Positions 27,401-34,994 of a stretch of DNA of 64,000 nt are shown here, one piece after another (the first letter of the stretch is position 1; every line of letters begins with the position of its first letter). Below the pieces are notes generated by a model. It saw only the letters and a program-made list of their open reading frames with translations. It was not told the origin of the DNA and ran no database searches. The stretch comes from JAWUWD01 sp034112085 (GTDB lineage Bacteria > Bacteroidota > Bacteroidia > Cytophagales > Cyclobacteriaceae), in the NCBI GenBank assembly GCA_034112085.1, contig JAWUWD010000133.1, positions 24,687 through 88,686 of the forward strand, given 5' to 3'. The position numbers and the translations under genes are program-made.

Positions 27401-27564
27401 GGAGTGTAGATGATGACGCTACTCAAGAACTCATGACTACTTTTTACAAAGAGTGGCTCGCTTCTGGAAATAAGCAGGAGTCTTTTCGAAGAGCGCAATA
27501 TGAGGTTAAGAAGAAGTATCCAGAGCCTTTCTACTGGGGAGCATTTATTATGGTGGGTGAATAA
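24493..27564 (+). CDS. Secreted TPR-CHAT caspase-like protease homologue
   Basis: A 1023-residue protein with a signal peptide (VLLPLILLYNLSLFGQS), about ten TPR units (about residues 30-450, for example YANTLNLLGEAYNEKGSYEEALNYYNQA), a helical linker, and a C-terminal CHAT domain. The CHAT catalytic dyad is intact: H866 in LLHIATHGFF and C937 in VVMSACETGLG, followed by GVYGLQRAFLVAGAKSLIMSMWSVDDDAT. An Arg/Gly-rich loop (RSLRSLRGGGSGGLTRGLRAGLLRYLRG, about residues 783-810) precedes the His half. CHAT proteins are clan CD cysteine peptidases related to caspases and separase. Here export suggests a periplasmic or surface role rather than cytosolic defence. The gene is alone on its strand, divergent from the TIGR03032/giant-adhesin operon, and ends three bases from pdxJ (convergent). 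Confidence 0.92.
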   Translation: MKTSRHINSRKVLLPLILLYNLSLFGQSIGNYAGIELAYESGEYEKCIELTNKHKAELTTAKDSIAANVFFYLGDSYMLVGDDKQALENFEKELELREVLGDNEELSATLYNLMRLYNDLGNYVEARTTGTRLLEIDKQTFGQTSEEYIMSVNDYMDVLRNQTAYQLLIVQGEKTLKFLDENMPEYGLILNKVADGYSALGNYSKAEPLFEQSLEHIGEIKGYSSIEFAVGFSNLGLMYRDQGRYPDAESVFTEAIKILDQRGSTEAIAHSISILNNLALVHLELSNYEATLDAFWKIEKYDAEAYGKDHPYYANTLNLLGEAYNEKGSYEEALNYYNQAAPVILKTYGEKSIDYAYNLNNKGRAHMLSGDLEKAIPLYGQALEVYKKATGKSSSAYATSLFNLGRALEMKEDPKAVKHFQEALKIRKSNLGESHPLYGKILPHLAAHHWAKGENEQSLEFFNETFDNYYKQIDSYFPVLSESEKTKFYYGGLRLDFEKFNAFAVANNHSMPQLTGDMYNYQLNTKALIMYATSKVRDDIMNKGGIKLIKRYNEWLELKERLSKLYAVNAQADRSTIDSLSGVANSLEKELTEKSSQFGETYANGKHTWQEVRDHLSDGEAAVEVIRFRDFDPKAGGSFNGNIKYAVLIVKPTTKDYPELVMLENGKQIEERYIINYRNSIRYQIFDQHSYGVLWEPIAPALKGVNKIYFSPDGVYNQISINSLYNPDSKQYLLEEMNIHNVTNTKDLLSFDMNKKTAPGASMLFGYPDYNFEIEKKEKKGEQRSLRSLRGGGSGGLTRGLRAGLLRYLRGDEGISMLPGTKTEVENIAGMFALENAEHTTYYTKDADEYTLKHARSPKLLHIATHGFFMANIDEVSSSDKAKYLENPLMRSGLVLAGAGGFLKTGDTYNGEDGILTANEAMNMRLDNTEVVVMSACETGLGTITNGEGVYGLQRAFLVAGAKSLIMSMWSVDDDATQELMTTFYKEWLASGNKQESFRRAQYEVKKKYPEPFYWGAFIMVGE

Positions 27565-27567
27565 GTA

Positions 27568-28290
27568 TTATCCTAGTTCGCGTAATCTTCTTTGATACAT
27601 TTGGACTGTGTTTTCCAAGCCATAATATAAGGCATCACATACCAAGGCATGGCCAATCGATACTTCATCTATAAAAGAAATTTGTTCTTTCATGTATCGA
27701 AGGTTTTCTAAATCTAGATCATGCCCTGCATTAATTCCGAGTCCTAGTTCTTGGGCTTTTTTAGCAGCGATAATATAAGGCGCTATGGCATTTTCTCTGT
27801 CTTTATCATAACAGGCAGCGTAGCTTTCGGTATAGAGTTCTATGCGATCTGTTCCAGTAGACACGGCTGCCTCTATCAGTTTGATGTCCGGGGCTATGAA
27901 AATAGATACTCGTATACCAAAGGAATGAATTGTAGCAATTACTTCTTTTAAATAATCCTGGTGTTTAACAGTGTTCCAACCAGCGTTGGACGTGAGGACG
28001 TGAGGAGGGTCAGGTACCAATGTCGCTTGCGCAGGTCTAGTCTTCTTGATTAAGTCTATGAATCGATCATCAGGATAACCTTCTACATTCAATTCTGTTT
28101 TGACATGTTGTGCAAGATCAATGACATCCTGATGTCGAATATGGCGCTCATCTGGCCTAGGGTGTACTGTAATGCCATCCGCTCCAAACCTTTCGCAATC
28201 AAGAGCTACTTTCAATACATCGGGATTATTGCCTCCTCGAGCATTCCTTATTGTAGCGATCTTGTTTACATTTACACTTAGCTTGGTCAT
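27568..28290 (-). CDS. pdxJ: Pyridoxine 5'-phosphate synthase
   Basis: PdxJ condenses 1-deoxy-D-xylulose 5-phosphate with 3-amino-2-oxopropyl phosphate to pyridoxine 5'-phosphate in the DXP-dependent vitamin B6 pathway. The 240-residue TIM barrel has the family landmarks: LSVNVNKIATIRNARGGNNPDV, CERFGADGITVHPRPDERHIRHQDV, NVEGYPDDRF, and the late GLGINAGHDLDLENL and EVSIGHALVCDALYYGL phosphate-binding segments. The start is at the ATG of MTKLSVNV, since the nine residues upstream do not match the family. It is divergent from yqeY with about 90 bases between them. Confidence 0.95.
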   Translation of the reverse strand: MTKLSVNVNKIATIRNARGGNNPDVLKVALDCERFGADGITVHPRPDERHIRHQDVIDLAQHVKTELNVEGYPDDRFIDLIKKTRPAQATLVPDPPHVLTSNAGWNTVKHQDYLKEVIATIHSFGIRVSIFIAPDIKLIEAAVSTGTDRIELYTESYAACYDKDRENAIAPYIIAAKKAQELGLGINAGHDLDLENLRYMKEQISFIDEVSIGHALVCDALYYGLENTVQMYQRRLRELG

Positions 28291-28380
28291 CGAGTCGGAT
28301 TTTATAACTTTGCGCAAGTTAGCTATTAGGTATCGATTGACAAATGCTGGGAGTAATTACAAACGAATAATACTAGAGGG

Positions 28381-28833
28381 ATGAATTTAAAAACACAAAT
28401 AGACGCAGATATTAAAAAGGCAATGCTTGCGAAGCAAAAAGAAGAATTGACGGCACTTAGAGCGGTTAAATCAGCAATATTATTGGCAGAAACAGCAAGT
28501 GGTGCTAAAGAAGAGATCAGTGAAGAGGAGGGTCTCAAGATTCTTACAAAAGCAGTAAAGCAACGAAAGGATTCAGCGGAGCTATTCGAAAAAGAAGGTA
28601 GAACGGATTTGGCGACTAAGGAAATCTTCGAATACGAGGTGATATCAAGGTACTTGCCTCAACAACTCAATGAAGAGGAGCTAAAGGCAGCAATTGAAAA
28701 AATAGTATCTGATACTGGAGCTGCAGGAATGAAAGATATGGGTAAAGTAATGGGGATGGCTTCAAAATCTCTTGCAGGAAAAGCTGAAGGGAAAGCCATT
28801 TCAGTAATGGTAAAATCTTTATTGGTAGGATAA
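28381..28833 (+). CDS. GatB/YqeY domain protein
   Basis: A 150-residue all-helical YqeY protein, homologous to the C-terminal tRNA-binding domain of GatB. Signature regions are MNLKTQIDADIKKAMLAKQKEELTALRAVKSAI, the EEEGLKILTKAVKQRKDSAELFEKEGRTDLATKE helix pair with YLPQQL, and the closing DMGKVMGMASKSLAGKAEGKAISVMVK. Involvement in tRNA-dependent amidation is proposed for the family but unproven. It opens the long + strand run with cvpA starting one base after its stop. Confidence 0.92.
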   Translation: MNLKTQIDADIKKAMLAKQKEELTALRAVKSAILLAETASGAKEEISEEEGLKILTKAVKQRKDSAELFEKEGRTDLATKEIFEYEVISRYLPQQLNEEELKAAIEKIVSDTGAAGMKDMGKVMGMASKSLAGKAEGKAISVMVKSLLVG

Positions 28834-28834
28834 G

Positions 28835-29353
28835 TTGAGTACGATTGATATCATTATACTGATACCTTTGATATTTGGAGCATATCGGGGTTTTAAGAAA
28901 GGCTTTTTGATGGAGCTCGCGACAATATTGGCTTTCGTATTAGCCATTATTGGGGGATTCAAATTGCTTCATTGGGGAATGGGGCTCTTGGATAAGCATT
29001 TCGAAATCAATGGTACTCTGCTACCATACATCTCCTTCATTCTTATTTTCATTGGGATAGTACTGCTTGTGAATCTCATAGGTAAAATGCTTAAAAGAGT
29101 ATTAGACATGACTTTACTCGGGAGTTTAGATGCATTTGCAGGAGGATTGGTGGGCTTGCTCAAGTGGACTTTTGGCGTAAGTGTGATATTATGGCTAAGT
29201 ACTAATGTGGGCTTATTTGTACCACCCGAATACATTGATGAATCCTTATTGTATCTATATATAGTGAATATTGCTCCAACTGTAGTAGAGTATGTGGCTA
29301 TTCTTTGGCCAATGGCGGAAGATTTGTTCCACCCAATAAAAGAACTAATTTAA
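28835..29353 (+). CDS. CvpA-family inner-membrane protein
   Basis: A 172-residue protein with four hydrophobic segments and the CvpA opening IDIIILIPLIFGAYRGFKKGFLMELATILAFVLAIIGGF. The second half has the typical LLGSLDAFAGGLVGLLKWTFGVSVILWL segment. The family is named for colicin V production; in most bacteria it supports envelope integrity, and the mechanism is unclear. The start is TTG, placed one base after the yqeY stop. No ATG exists before the conserved region. Confidence 0.88.
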   Translation: MSTIDIIILIPLIFGAYRGFKKGFLMELATILAFVLAIIGGFKLLHWGMGLLDKHFEINGTLLPYISFILIFIGIVLLVNLIGKMLKRVLDMTLLGSLDAFAGGLVGLLKWTFGVSVILWLSTNVGLFVPPEYIDESLLYLYIVNIAPTVVEYVAILWPMAEDLFHPIKELI

Positions 29354-29366
29354 TAGTTGTCTAAAG

Positions 29367-29942
29367 TTGATTCTACTCCTTGATAATTTCGATTCTTTCA
29401 CTTACAATTTGGTCGATTATTTTGCTCAATTGGGCGTGGATTGTGATGTAAAACGGAATGACACATCACTTCAAGACATCATCAGTAAAGAATATCAAGC
29501 AATAGTACTTTCTCCTGGCCCTGAAACTCCTGCCAAAGCAGGGATCATGATGGAGGTGTTGGATCATTATATTGGACTTGTGCCTATACTAGGGATTTGT
29601 CTTGGGCATCAAGCAATAGGAGAGTATTTTGGAGCGAACTTGGTAAAGTCACAAAAACCAATGCATGGTAAAGTATCAGGAATATATTGTGAAGAGCATC
29701 AGATGTATAAAAGAGTACCCAAACAACATAAAGTAGTCAGGTATAACTCTCTGCTTATTGAAAATATAAAAGAACCATTGCGCGTTATTGCCAAAACGTC
29801 AACAAATGAAGTGATGGCCATTGCACATAATAGTTTGCCAATTTGGGGACTGCAATATCACCCAGAAGCGGCATTGAGTGAATATGGAATTCAGACGTTG
29901 CAAAATTGGGTCGCGGCAAATTCTGTAGTTGTGAATGAATGA
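29367..29942 (+). CDS. Glutamine amidotransferase, anthranilate/aminodeoxychorismate synthase component II
   Basis: A class I glutamine amidotransferase that supplies ammonia to a chorismate-using partner (PabB or TrpE). The 191 residues show the start MILLLDNFDSFTYNLVDYF, SPGPETPAKAG, the nucleophile elbow GICLGHQAIGE (C78), a GKVSGI strand, and the catalytic His-Glu pair in QYHPEA. No trp genes are nearby, so a role in folate synthesis (PabA) is as likely as tryptophan, and one protein may serve both. The start is TTG because no ATG precedes the conserved LLLDNFDSF. Confidence 0.9.
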   Translation: MILLLDNFDSFTYNLVDYFAQLGVDCDVKRNDTSLQDIISKEYQAIVLSPGPETPAKAGIMMEVLDHYIGLVPILGICLGHQAIGEYFGANLVKSQKPMHGKVSGIYCEEHQMYKRVPKQHKVVRYNSLLIENIKEPLRVIAKTSTNEVMAIAHNSLPIWGLQYHPEAALSEYGIQTLQNWVAANSVVVNE

Positions 29943-29987
29943 TTTTTAGTTAATTTGCATTAGAGTAAGTGTAGACAGAATAAATAT

Positions 29988-30743
29988 ATGGCGTTAGAAA
30001 TAAAAGAAGATCAAGGATTTAAATATATAGATGAGGGATCTGGTCAGCCAATGGTCCTTTTACACGGATTGTTTGGGGCACTAAGTAATTGGGAAAAAGT
30101 AGTAGAGACGTTTTCTGGACAATATCGTGTGCTGATTCCTTTACTTCCTGTCTATGACATGCCATTGAAGCAGTCTGGGCTTGACGGACTTGTTGCACAC
30201 GTGGAAAAGTTCGTGGCTCTTAAGTCGCTTACTGAAATGATTCTAGTTGGGAACTCACTGGGAGGTCATGTTGGTTTGATATACACATTGGCACATCAAG
30301 CCAGTGTCAACAAGCTAGTTCTCACTGGTAGTTCTGGGTTGTTCGAAAACACAATGGGTGGCTCATTTCCTAAGAGAGGAAGCTATGATTATATTAAAGA
30401 AAGAATAGAATACACCTTTTATGATCCAAAGACGGCTACCAAGGAATTGATAGACGAAGTGTTTGAAACGACTAAAAGCATTCCTAAATGTTTGAGAATT
30501 GTGGCAATGGCGAAGTCAGCTCAACGTCACAACATGGCAAAAGAGCTTCATAAAATCAAAGTTCCAACACTATTAGTATGGGGTCTTAACGATACGATCA
30601 CACCACCAATGGTTGGACACGAGTTCAATAAATTAATCCCGAATTCTGAGCTGAAATTTATAGATAAATGCTGTCATGCCCCAATGATGGAGCGAGCGGA
30701 TGAATTCAATGAAATTCTCAAAGAATACCTTAATACCCATTGA
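29988..30743 (+). CDS. Alpha/beta hydrolase
   Basis: A 251-residue alpha/beta-hydrolase fold protein. It has the oxyanion HG pair (LLHGLFGALSNW), the nucleophile elbow GNSLGGHVGL with serine near residue 90, the late acid strand TLLVWGLNDTITP and the catalytic histidine in DKCCHAPMMERADEF. The cap region is short. The closest visible patterns are carboxylesterase/epoxide-hydrolase-like; the substrate is unknown. Its stop is one base before the CBS-protein ATG, and translational coupling is likely. Confidence 0.9.
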   Translation: MALEIKEDQGFKYIDEGSGQPMVLLHGLFGALSNWEKVVETFSGQYRVLIPLLPVYDMPLKQSGLDGLVAHVEKFVALKSLTEMILVGNSLGGHVGLIYTLAHQASVNKLVLTGSSGLFENTMGGSFPKRGSYDYIKERIEYTFYDPKTATKELIDEVFETTKSIPKCLRIVAMAKSAQRHNMAKELHKIKVPTLLVWGLNDTITPPMVGHEFNKLIPNSELKFIDKCCHAPMMERADEFNEILKEYLNTH

Positions 30744-30744
30744 T

Positions 30745-31410
30745 ATGATTGCCCACGAATTGATCAACCATATGATTCCTCCACTCAAACTCACCGATGA
30801 TGCGCATAAAGCAATGGTTTGGATGGAAGAATTACGGTCTAATCAGTTGCCAGTGGTTGATAAAGGCAAATTTCTTGGGCTTATTAGCGAAGAGATTATT
30901 TTGGATGAGAATGATGTTGAGAAGCTGGTTAGCGAATTAGAGCTATTTGGAACAGAATGTATTGTTGATGAAGGGGATCACTTTTATGATGTCATCAAAA
31001 TGGCATCTGACTTCAATGTTGATATAGTAGGAGTGATCAATAATCAAGGAAAATATGTTGGAGTAATCACTATCCAAGATACGATCTCGTCTTTCGCTCA
31101 AACGGCAGCAGTGCAGTTGCCAGGAGGTATAATAGTATTGTCACTAGATCAAATTGATTATTCATTATCTGAAATAAGTCGACTTATCGAAGGTGAGAAT
31201 GCGAAAATATTAAGTAGTATAGTAAAGGAAGATGTCCATGATGCCAGTAAAATTCGACTAACATTGAAAATTGACAAAGTAGATTTATCACATATAACTG
31301 CTACTTTGGAAAGATTCGAATACCGAATAATTGCACGATTTCAGGAATCTAAGATAATTGACAACGAAAAGGAAAAAGTGGATATGCTATTGAAGTATTT
31401 GAATATTTAA
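30745..31410 (+). CDS. CBS-domain protein
   Basis: A 221-residue cytoplasmic protein. Two CBS motifs occupy about residues 1-125 (HELINHMIPPLKLTDDAHKAMVWMEELRSNQLPVVD ... IVGVINNQGKYVGVITIQDTIS). The remainder (GGIIVLSLDQIDYSLSEISRLIEGENAKILS ... IRLTLKIDKVDLSHITATLERFEY) has the pattern of an ACT-like regulatory domain. It probably senses an adenosine nucleotide or amino acid. It is three bases upstream of nadK, an arrangement I associate with Bacteroidota, which makes a link to NAD(P) metabolism plausible. The ATG at 30745 is chosen because an upstream start at 30700 would overlap the hydrolase gene. Confidence 0.87.
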   Translation: MIAHELINHMIPPLKLTDDAHKAMVWMEELRSNQLPVVDKGKFLGLISEEIILDENDVEKLVSELELFGTECIVDEGDHFYDVIKMASDFNVDIVGVINNQGKYVGVITIQDTISSFAQTAAVQLPGGIIVLSLDQIDYSLSEISRLIEGENAKILSSIVKEDVHDASKIRLTLKIDKVDLSHITATLERFEYRIIARFQESKIIDNEKEKVDMLLKYLNI

Positions 31411-31413
31411 TAA

Positions 31414-32283
31414 ATGAGAATTGGCATACACGGGAAACAATTCAATACTGATACGGCTATTATCCTTCAACAGCTATTTGATTTCTTTCTTAAAAAGGGA
31501 ACAGCAATCTATCTATCTGAAGAATACGCCAAAATCTTAGTGCAGTCCAGTGTTGAATTCACAGATTTTCAAGTTTATGATTTAGAGAGTTTGTCAACTT
31601 TGGATGTTGTTGTATCATTAGGGGGGGATGGTACATTGTTGGAGGCGGTAGCGGAAATAGGGAATTTAGAGATTCCTGTCTTGGGAATCAATACGGGGAG
31701 ATTAGGATTTCTGGCAACGACAGCAAAAGAATCAGTAATCGAAGCAATTGAACAGTTGTATAAGGGTAACTATACTTACGATGAGAGAACACTCTTAAAG
31801 CTTGATGCAGAAAATTTATTTGGCGAAAAGAATTTTGCGCTCAATGATTTTACCATTCTAAAAAAGGATACCTCATCCATGATTGTAGTTCACACTTATA
31901 TCAATGGTGATTTTCTTAATTCATATTGGGCCGATGGACTCATTATCTCAACTCCTACCGGATCGACTGGTTATTCACTTAGTTGTGGAGGTCCTTTGGT
32001 CCTGCCTCAGTCTAACAACTTTGTTATCACTCCAATCAGCCCACACAATCTAACTGCCAGACCAATGGTCGTGCCTGATGACAGTCAGATCACTCTAAAG
32101 GTAGAGGGTAGAACTGATACTTTTTTGGTGTCCCTAGATGCCAGATTTGAAATAGTAGAGTCAAGTATAGAGTTGAAGGTCGTAAAAGAGAAGTTTAAGG
32201 CAAAGCTCATCAAACTCCCTAACAATCAGATATTTGAAACCTTAAGACAAAAACTGCATTGGGGGATAGATATTAGAAATTGA
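31414..32283 (+). CDS. nadK: NAD kinase
   Basis: ATP-NAD kinase making NADP. The 289-residue sequence has the GGDG catalytic motif with D72 in SLGGDGTLLEAV, INTGRLGFLA, the ALNDFTILKKDTSSMI segment, and the highly conserved DGLIISTPTGSTGYSLSCGGPLVLP. VPDDSQITLKVEGR is in the C-terminal beta domain. A hairpin terminator begins nine bases after the stop, closing the yqeY-to-nadK run. Confidence 0.96.
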   Translation: MRIGIHGKQFNTDTAIILQQLFDFFLKKGTAIYLSEEYAKILVQSSVEFTDFQVYDLESLSTLDVVVSLGGDGTLLEAVAEIGNLEIPVLGINTGRLGFLATTAKESVIEAIEQLYKGNYTYDERTLLKLDAENLFGEKNFALNDFTILKKDTSSMIVVHTYINGDFLNSYWADGLIISTPTGSTGYSLSCGGPLVLPQSNNFVITPISPHNLTARPMVVPDDSQITLKVEGRTDTFLVSLDARFEIVESSIELKVVKEKFKAKLIKLPNNQIFETLRQKLHWGIDIRN

Positions 32284-32291
32284 TCTAGCCT

Positions 32292-32321
32292 ATTTTCACT
32301 TACTATTGAGTGAAAATTTTT
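32292..32321 (+). terminator. Intrinsic terminator after nadK
   Basis: Arms 32292-32300 and 32309-32317 form a perfect nine-base stem (ATTTTCACT/AGTGAAAAT) with an eight-base loop, followed by a run of T on the plus strand. It is AT-rich but well placed, nine bases after the nadK stop and just before the promoter-like boxes of the next gene. Confidence 0.65.
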
Positions 32322-32347
32322 ATATTACTTCTTAATACCTATTTTTG
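32317..32347 (+). promoter_or_regulatory. Candidate promoter for the DUF6089/uppS/bamA run
   Basis: A perfect TAnnTTTG box (TATTTTTG) at 32340-32347 lies 19 bases after a TTTT that stands in for the TTTG -33 box at 32317-32320. A start near 32354 would give a leader of about 24 bases before the ATG at 32378. Together with the terminator just upstream it marks a transcription-unit boundary. Confidence 0.45.
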
Positions 32348-32377
32348 TTACTATTGAGAAGATGTGATTGTACTATT

Positions 32378-33475
32378 ATGAGGAAACTAATTGTTGGTAT
32401 ATTGATTTTATTTATGACTGGATTAGTCATGAATGAAGCCCATGCGCAACTTAGCAGAAAGAAGCTGAAAAAAAATAACAAGCGGATGTCTAAATTCAAG
32501 GGCAAAAAAAATGGTTTTGATAAGAACAAGAAGTACAACTATATAGGAGTTACTTTAAATTCATTCAACTATTTTGGAGACCTTTCCCCTCTTCCAGATA
32601 AAATTAGTACTGACATTAAATTTACCAGGCCTGCAGTTGGACTTACATTTGGACACAGATTCGGGCCAAGATATACTGTAAGGGGGGAGTTTAGAGTTGG
32701 AACCCTTCGTGGAAGTGATTTTGCATCAGCTGATGCGACTGATGCCAATGCCAAATTTCGATATGTACGAAACTTGCAATTCAAAAATCGTGTGAAAGAG
32801 CTGACGGTTACAGGAGTGTTTGATTTGTTTAAGAATTCATCTACTTATATTAATCGAGTACCACTGACACCTTATGCCTTTGTAGGTGTAACGGCTTACC
32901 TCCATAATCCTCAAGCCTTTGTTGGAGATGACGGACCTTCAGATACTGGAACGTGGGTGGATTTACAACCGTTAGGAACAGAAGGACAAAATCTAGATTT
33001 AGTTCAAGCACATAGTGATTTGGGCATAGAAGATGAACATCCTAACGCAGGTATTGAGCCTTATAAGACACTGCAAATAGCCGTTCCATTTGGAATAGGA
33101 GTAAGGTACAAATTCAATGAGGTTTTCGATTTTTCTTTTGAAATGGGAGCTAGAATTTTGTTTACCGATTATATTGATGATGTGAGTGGTAATTATGTTG
33201 ATGTTACATTATTTGATGACCCATTAACAGCATATCTTTCTGATAGATCACGAGAAGTTAATGATGCAGAATCTGGCACTGCTAGAGATGGAGAGGCTGT
33301 AGGGGCAGTTACGGGAGGCTTACTTGGTCAAGGAGTTCCTTTTAGCGGTTATGGAGAACAATATAACAAAGATAATATTAGAGGTAATAGCAATGATAAT
33401 GACTACTATTTCGTTACTACGTTTAGACTTTCCTACGTACTTGGGGCGTCATTTAGAAAAGCGAAATTTAGATAA
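32378..33475 (+). CDS. DUF6089-family outer-membrane protein (long)
   Basis: A 365-residue protein with a signal peptide (MRKLIVGILILFMTGLVMNEAHAQ), a very basic mature amino terminus (LSRKKLKKNNKRMSKFKGKKNGFDKNKKYN) and beta-barrel-like strands. The strands alternate aromatic/hydrophobic residues (YIGVTLNSFNYFGDLSPLP, PAVGLTFGHRFGPRYTVRGEFRVGTLRGSDF, FGIGVRYKFNEVFDFSFEMGARILFTDYIDDVSGNYV). This matches the DUF6089 group of Bacteroidota. Function is unknown; position just upstream of uppS-bamA-ompH suggests a role in the outer membrane. The ATG of MRKLIV is chosen. The stop overlaps the next ATG by one base. Confidence 0.82.
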   Translation: MRKLIVGILILFMTGLVMNEAHAQLSRKKLKKNNKRMSKFKGKKNGFDKNKKYNYIGVTLNSFNYFGDLSPLPDKISTDIKFTRPAVGLTFGHRFGPRYTVRGEFRVGTLRGSDFASADATDANAKFRYVRNLQFKNRVKELTVTGVFDLFKNSSTYINRVPLTPYAFVGVTAYLHNPQAFVGDDGPSDTGTWVDLQPLGTEGQNLDLVQAHSDLGIEDEHPNAGIEPYKTLQIAVPFGIGVRYKFNEVFDFSFEMGARILFTDYIDDVSGNYVDVTLFDDPLTAYLSDRSREVNDAESGTARDGEAVGAVTGGLLGQGVPFSGYGEQYNKDNIRGNSNDNDYYFVTTFRLSYVLGASFRKAKFR

Positions 33476-34185
33476 TGAATTATAGAGTAAGACACATATT
33501 AGGAAAGGCAATCAACGCTTTTCCTTTTTTTTGTTTCATACTGTTTTCCGTTATGGTTAACGGGCAAGGAACAGAGATTGGAGGAGGTATAGGTGGAATT
33601 AGCTACACGGGGGACCTTAATAGAGGATATGATTTACTTCAAAATCGTCCTGCCTTCACAGTCTTTCATCGTACAAACATGAGCGATTTTTTTAGTTTTA
33701 AGGTTGGGATTACTGCGGGAAAGTTAGTTGGTTCAGACCGAAAGACCGGAATAGATGCTTTTGCTGATCAACGTAATGACTCCTTTGATATGTTTTTGCT
33801 GGAGGCTTCTGGAGTTATGGAATATCACTTTCTAGATTGGAAGAGCAATAAGTCTTTAATTAGGTGGACGCCATATGTCTTTGGCGGAGTTGGTGTTATG
33901 TTTATGTCAGGACAGCAGAATAAGCCTGAGGAATATAGTAATGTTCAGCCTGTTATTCCATTCGGGGTTGGTTTCAAATACATACTTAATCCAAAGTGGT
34001 ACATAGGGGTAGAAGGAGGCGCACGAAAAACCTTCTTTGATTATCTGGACAATGTTTCTGAAGGAAATCAAGCATTGAAGAACTACCAATACGGTAATGT
34101 TAACGATAATGATATGTATTACTTTGTTGGCTTTACTGTCAATTATGCATTTTACACTATTCCTTGCCCTTTTCCATATAAGTAA
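33475..34185 (+). CDS. DUF6089-family outer-membrane protein (short)
   Basis: A 236-residue paralogue of the upstream protein. After a signal segment (FPFFCFILFSVMVNGQ) come TEIGGGIGGISYTGDLNRGYDL, PAFTVFHRTNMSDFFSFKVGITAGKLVGSD, FGVGFKYILNPKWYIGVEGGARKTFFDYLDNVSEG and the closing DMYYFVGFTVNYAF. The shared pattern 'xxGGxSYxGDLxx ... GxGxKYxxxxxWxxGxExGxRxTFxDYLDxVS' is diagnostic of the group. It is translationally coupled to the longer copy (ATGA-type overlap) and followed by uppS. Confidence 0.82.
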   Translation: MNYRVRHILGKAINAFPFFCFILFSVMVNGQGTEIGGGIGGISYTGDLNRGYDLLQNRPAFTVFHRTNMSDFFSFKVGITAGKLVGSDRKTGIDAFADQRNDSFDMFLLEASGVMEYHFLDWKSNKSLIRWTPYVFGGVGVMFMSGQQNKPEEYSNVQPVIPFGVGFKYILNPKWYIGVEGGARKTFFDYLDNVSEGNQALKNYQYGNVNDNDMYYFVGFTVNYAFYTIPCPFPYK

Positions 34186-34248
34186 GTCTATCCGAATAAT
34201 TGACATTTATAATGCTTTTTGAGCAAATACAACTATTTTTGCATTCTT

Positions 34249-34992
34249 GTGGAAGAACCGCTTAAAAATATAGATAAAAATAATATTCCTAGACACATTG
34301 CCGTTATCATGGATGGGAACGGTCGTTGGGCAAAGAAGAAGGGAGCTATGCGCATTTTTGGGCATAAGAACGCAATAAAGTCTGTTAGAGAAACGACTGA
34401 GGGGTGTGCAGAATTGGGGGTGCAATATTTAACCTTATATGCCTTTTCAACGGAAAATTGGTCTAGACCGAAACTGGAAGTTGATGCACTGATGGAATTA
34501 TTAGTGAATACCATAAGAAAGGAAGTCCCTACTTTGATGAAAAATAATGTACGGCTGCAAACAATTGGGAATACTGAGACACTTCCAAAGAGTTGTCAGG
34601 AGAATTTGAAAAAGGCAATTCATCAGACAAAGGATAACTCAGGATTGACATTGATTCTTGCATTAAGTTATAGTGGGAGATGGGAAATTGTCCAAGCGGT
34701 AAAGAAAATTGCAAGCGGAGTAAAAGACGGGGATATTGATATTGACAGTATTGATATTGAAACTTTTGACAATAGTCTTAGTACAGCAAATATTCCTGAT
34801 CCTGAGTTGATGATCAGAACGAGTGGAGAGATGAGAATAAGCAATTTTCTATTATGGCAACTTGCATATACCGAGTTATACATAACAGAAACATTGTGGC
34901 CTGACTTTCGTAGAGACAATCTTTATGAGGCCGTCTTATCTTATCAAGATAGGGAGAGGAGATTTGGTAAAACAAGTGAACAAGTGAAATAG
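34249..34992 (+). CDS. uppS: Isoprenyl transferase (undecaprenyl diphosphate synthase)
   Basis: cis-Prenyltransferase that extends farnesyl diphosphate with IPP to the C55 lipid carrier for peptidoglycan and O-antigen. Landmarks are IAVIMDGNGRWAKKKG with catalytic D22, GHKNAIKSV, LYAFSTENWSRP, and the C-terminal DPELMIRTSGEMRISNFLLWQLAYTELYITETLWPDF. A GTG start at 34249 (VEEPLKNIDKNNIP) gives the usual 247-residue length. A TTG ten codons upstream is also open, but a TATTTTTG promoter-like box lies between them. It consumes the IPP made by IspH and feeds the Mur/PBP genes also present in the window. Confidence 0.94.
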   Translation: MEEPLKNIDKNNIPRHIAVIMDGNGRWAKKKGAMRIFGHKNAIKSVRETTEGCAELGVQYLTLYAFSTENWSRPKLEVDALMELLVNTIRKEVPTLMKNNVRLQTIGNTETLPKSCQENLKKAIHQTKDNSGLTLILALSYSGRWEIVQAVKKIASGVKDGDIDIDSIDIETFDNSLSTANIPDPELMIRTSGEMRISNFLLWQLAYTELYITETLWPDFRRDNLYEAVLSYQDRERRFGKTSEQVK

Positions 34993-34994
34993 TG

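Noticed and set aside
24493..27564. CHAT protein as part of a CRISPR-linked (craspase) or gasdermin defence system
   Set aside because: It has a signal peptide and TPR array, and no cas, gasdermin or reverse transcriptase genes lie nearby.
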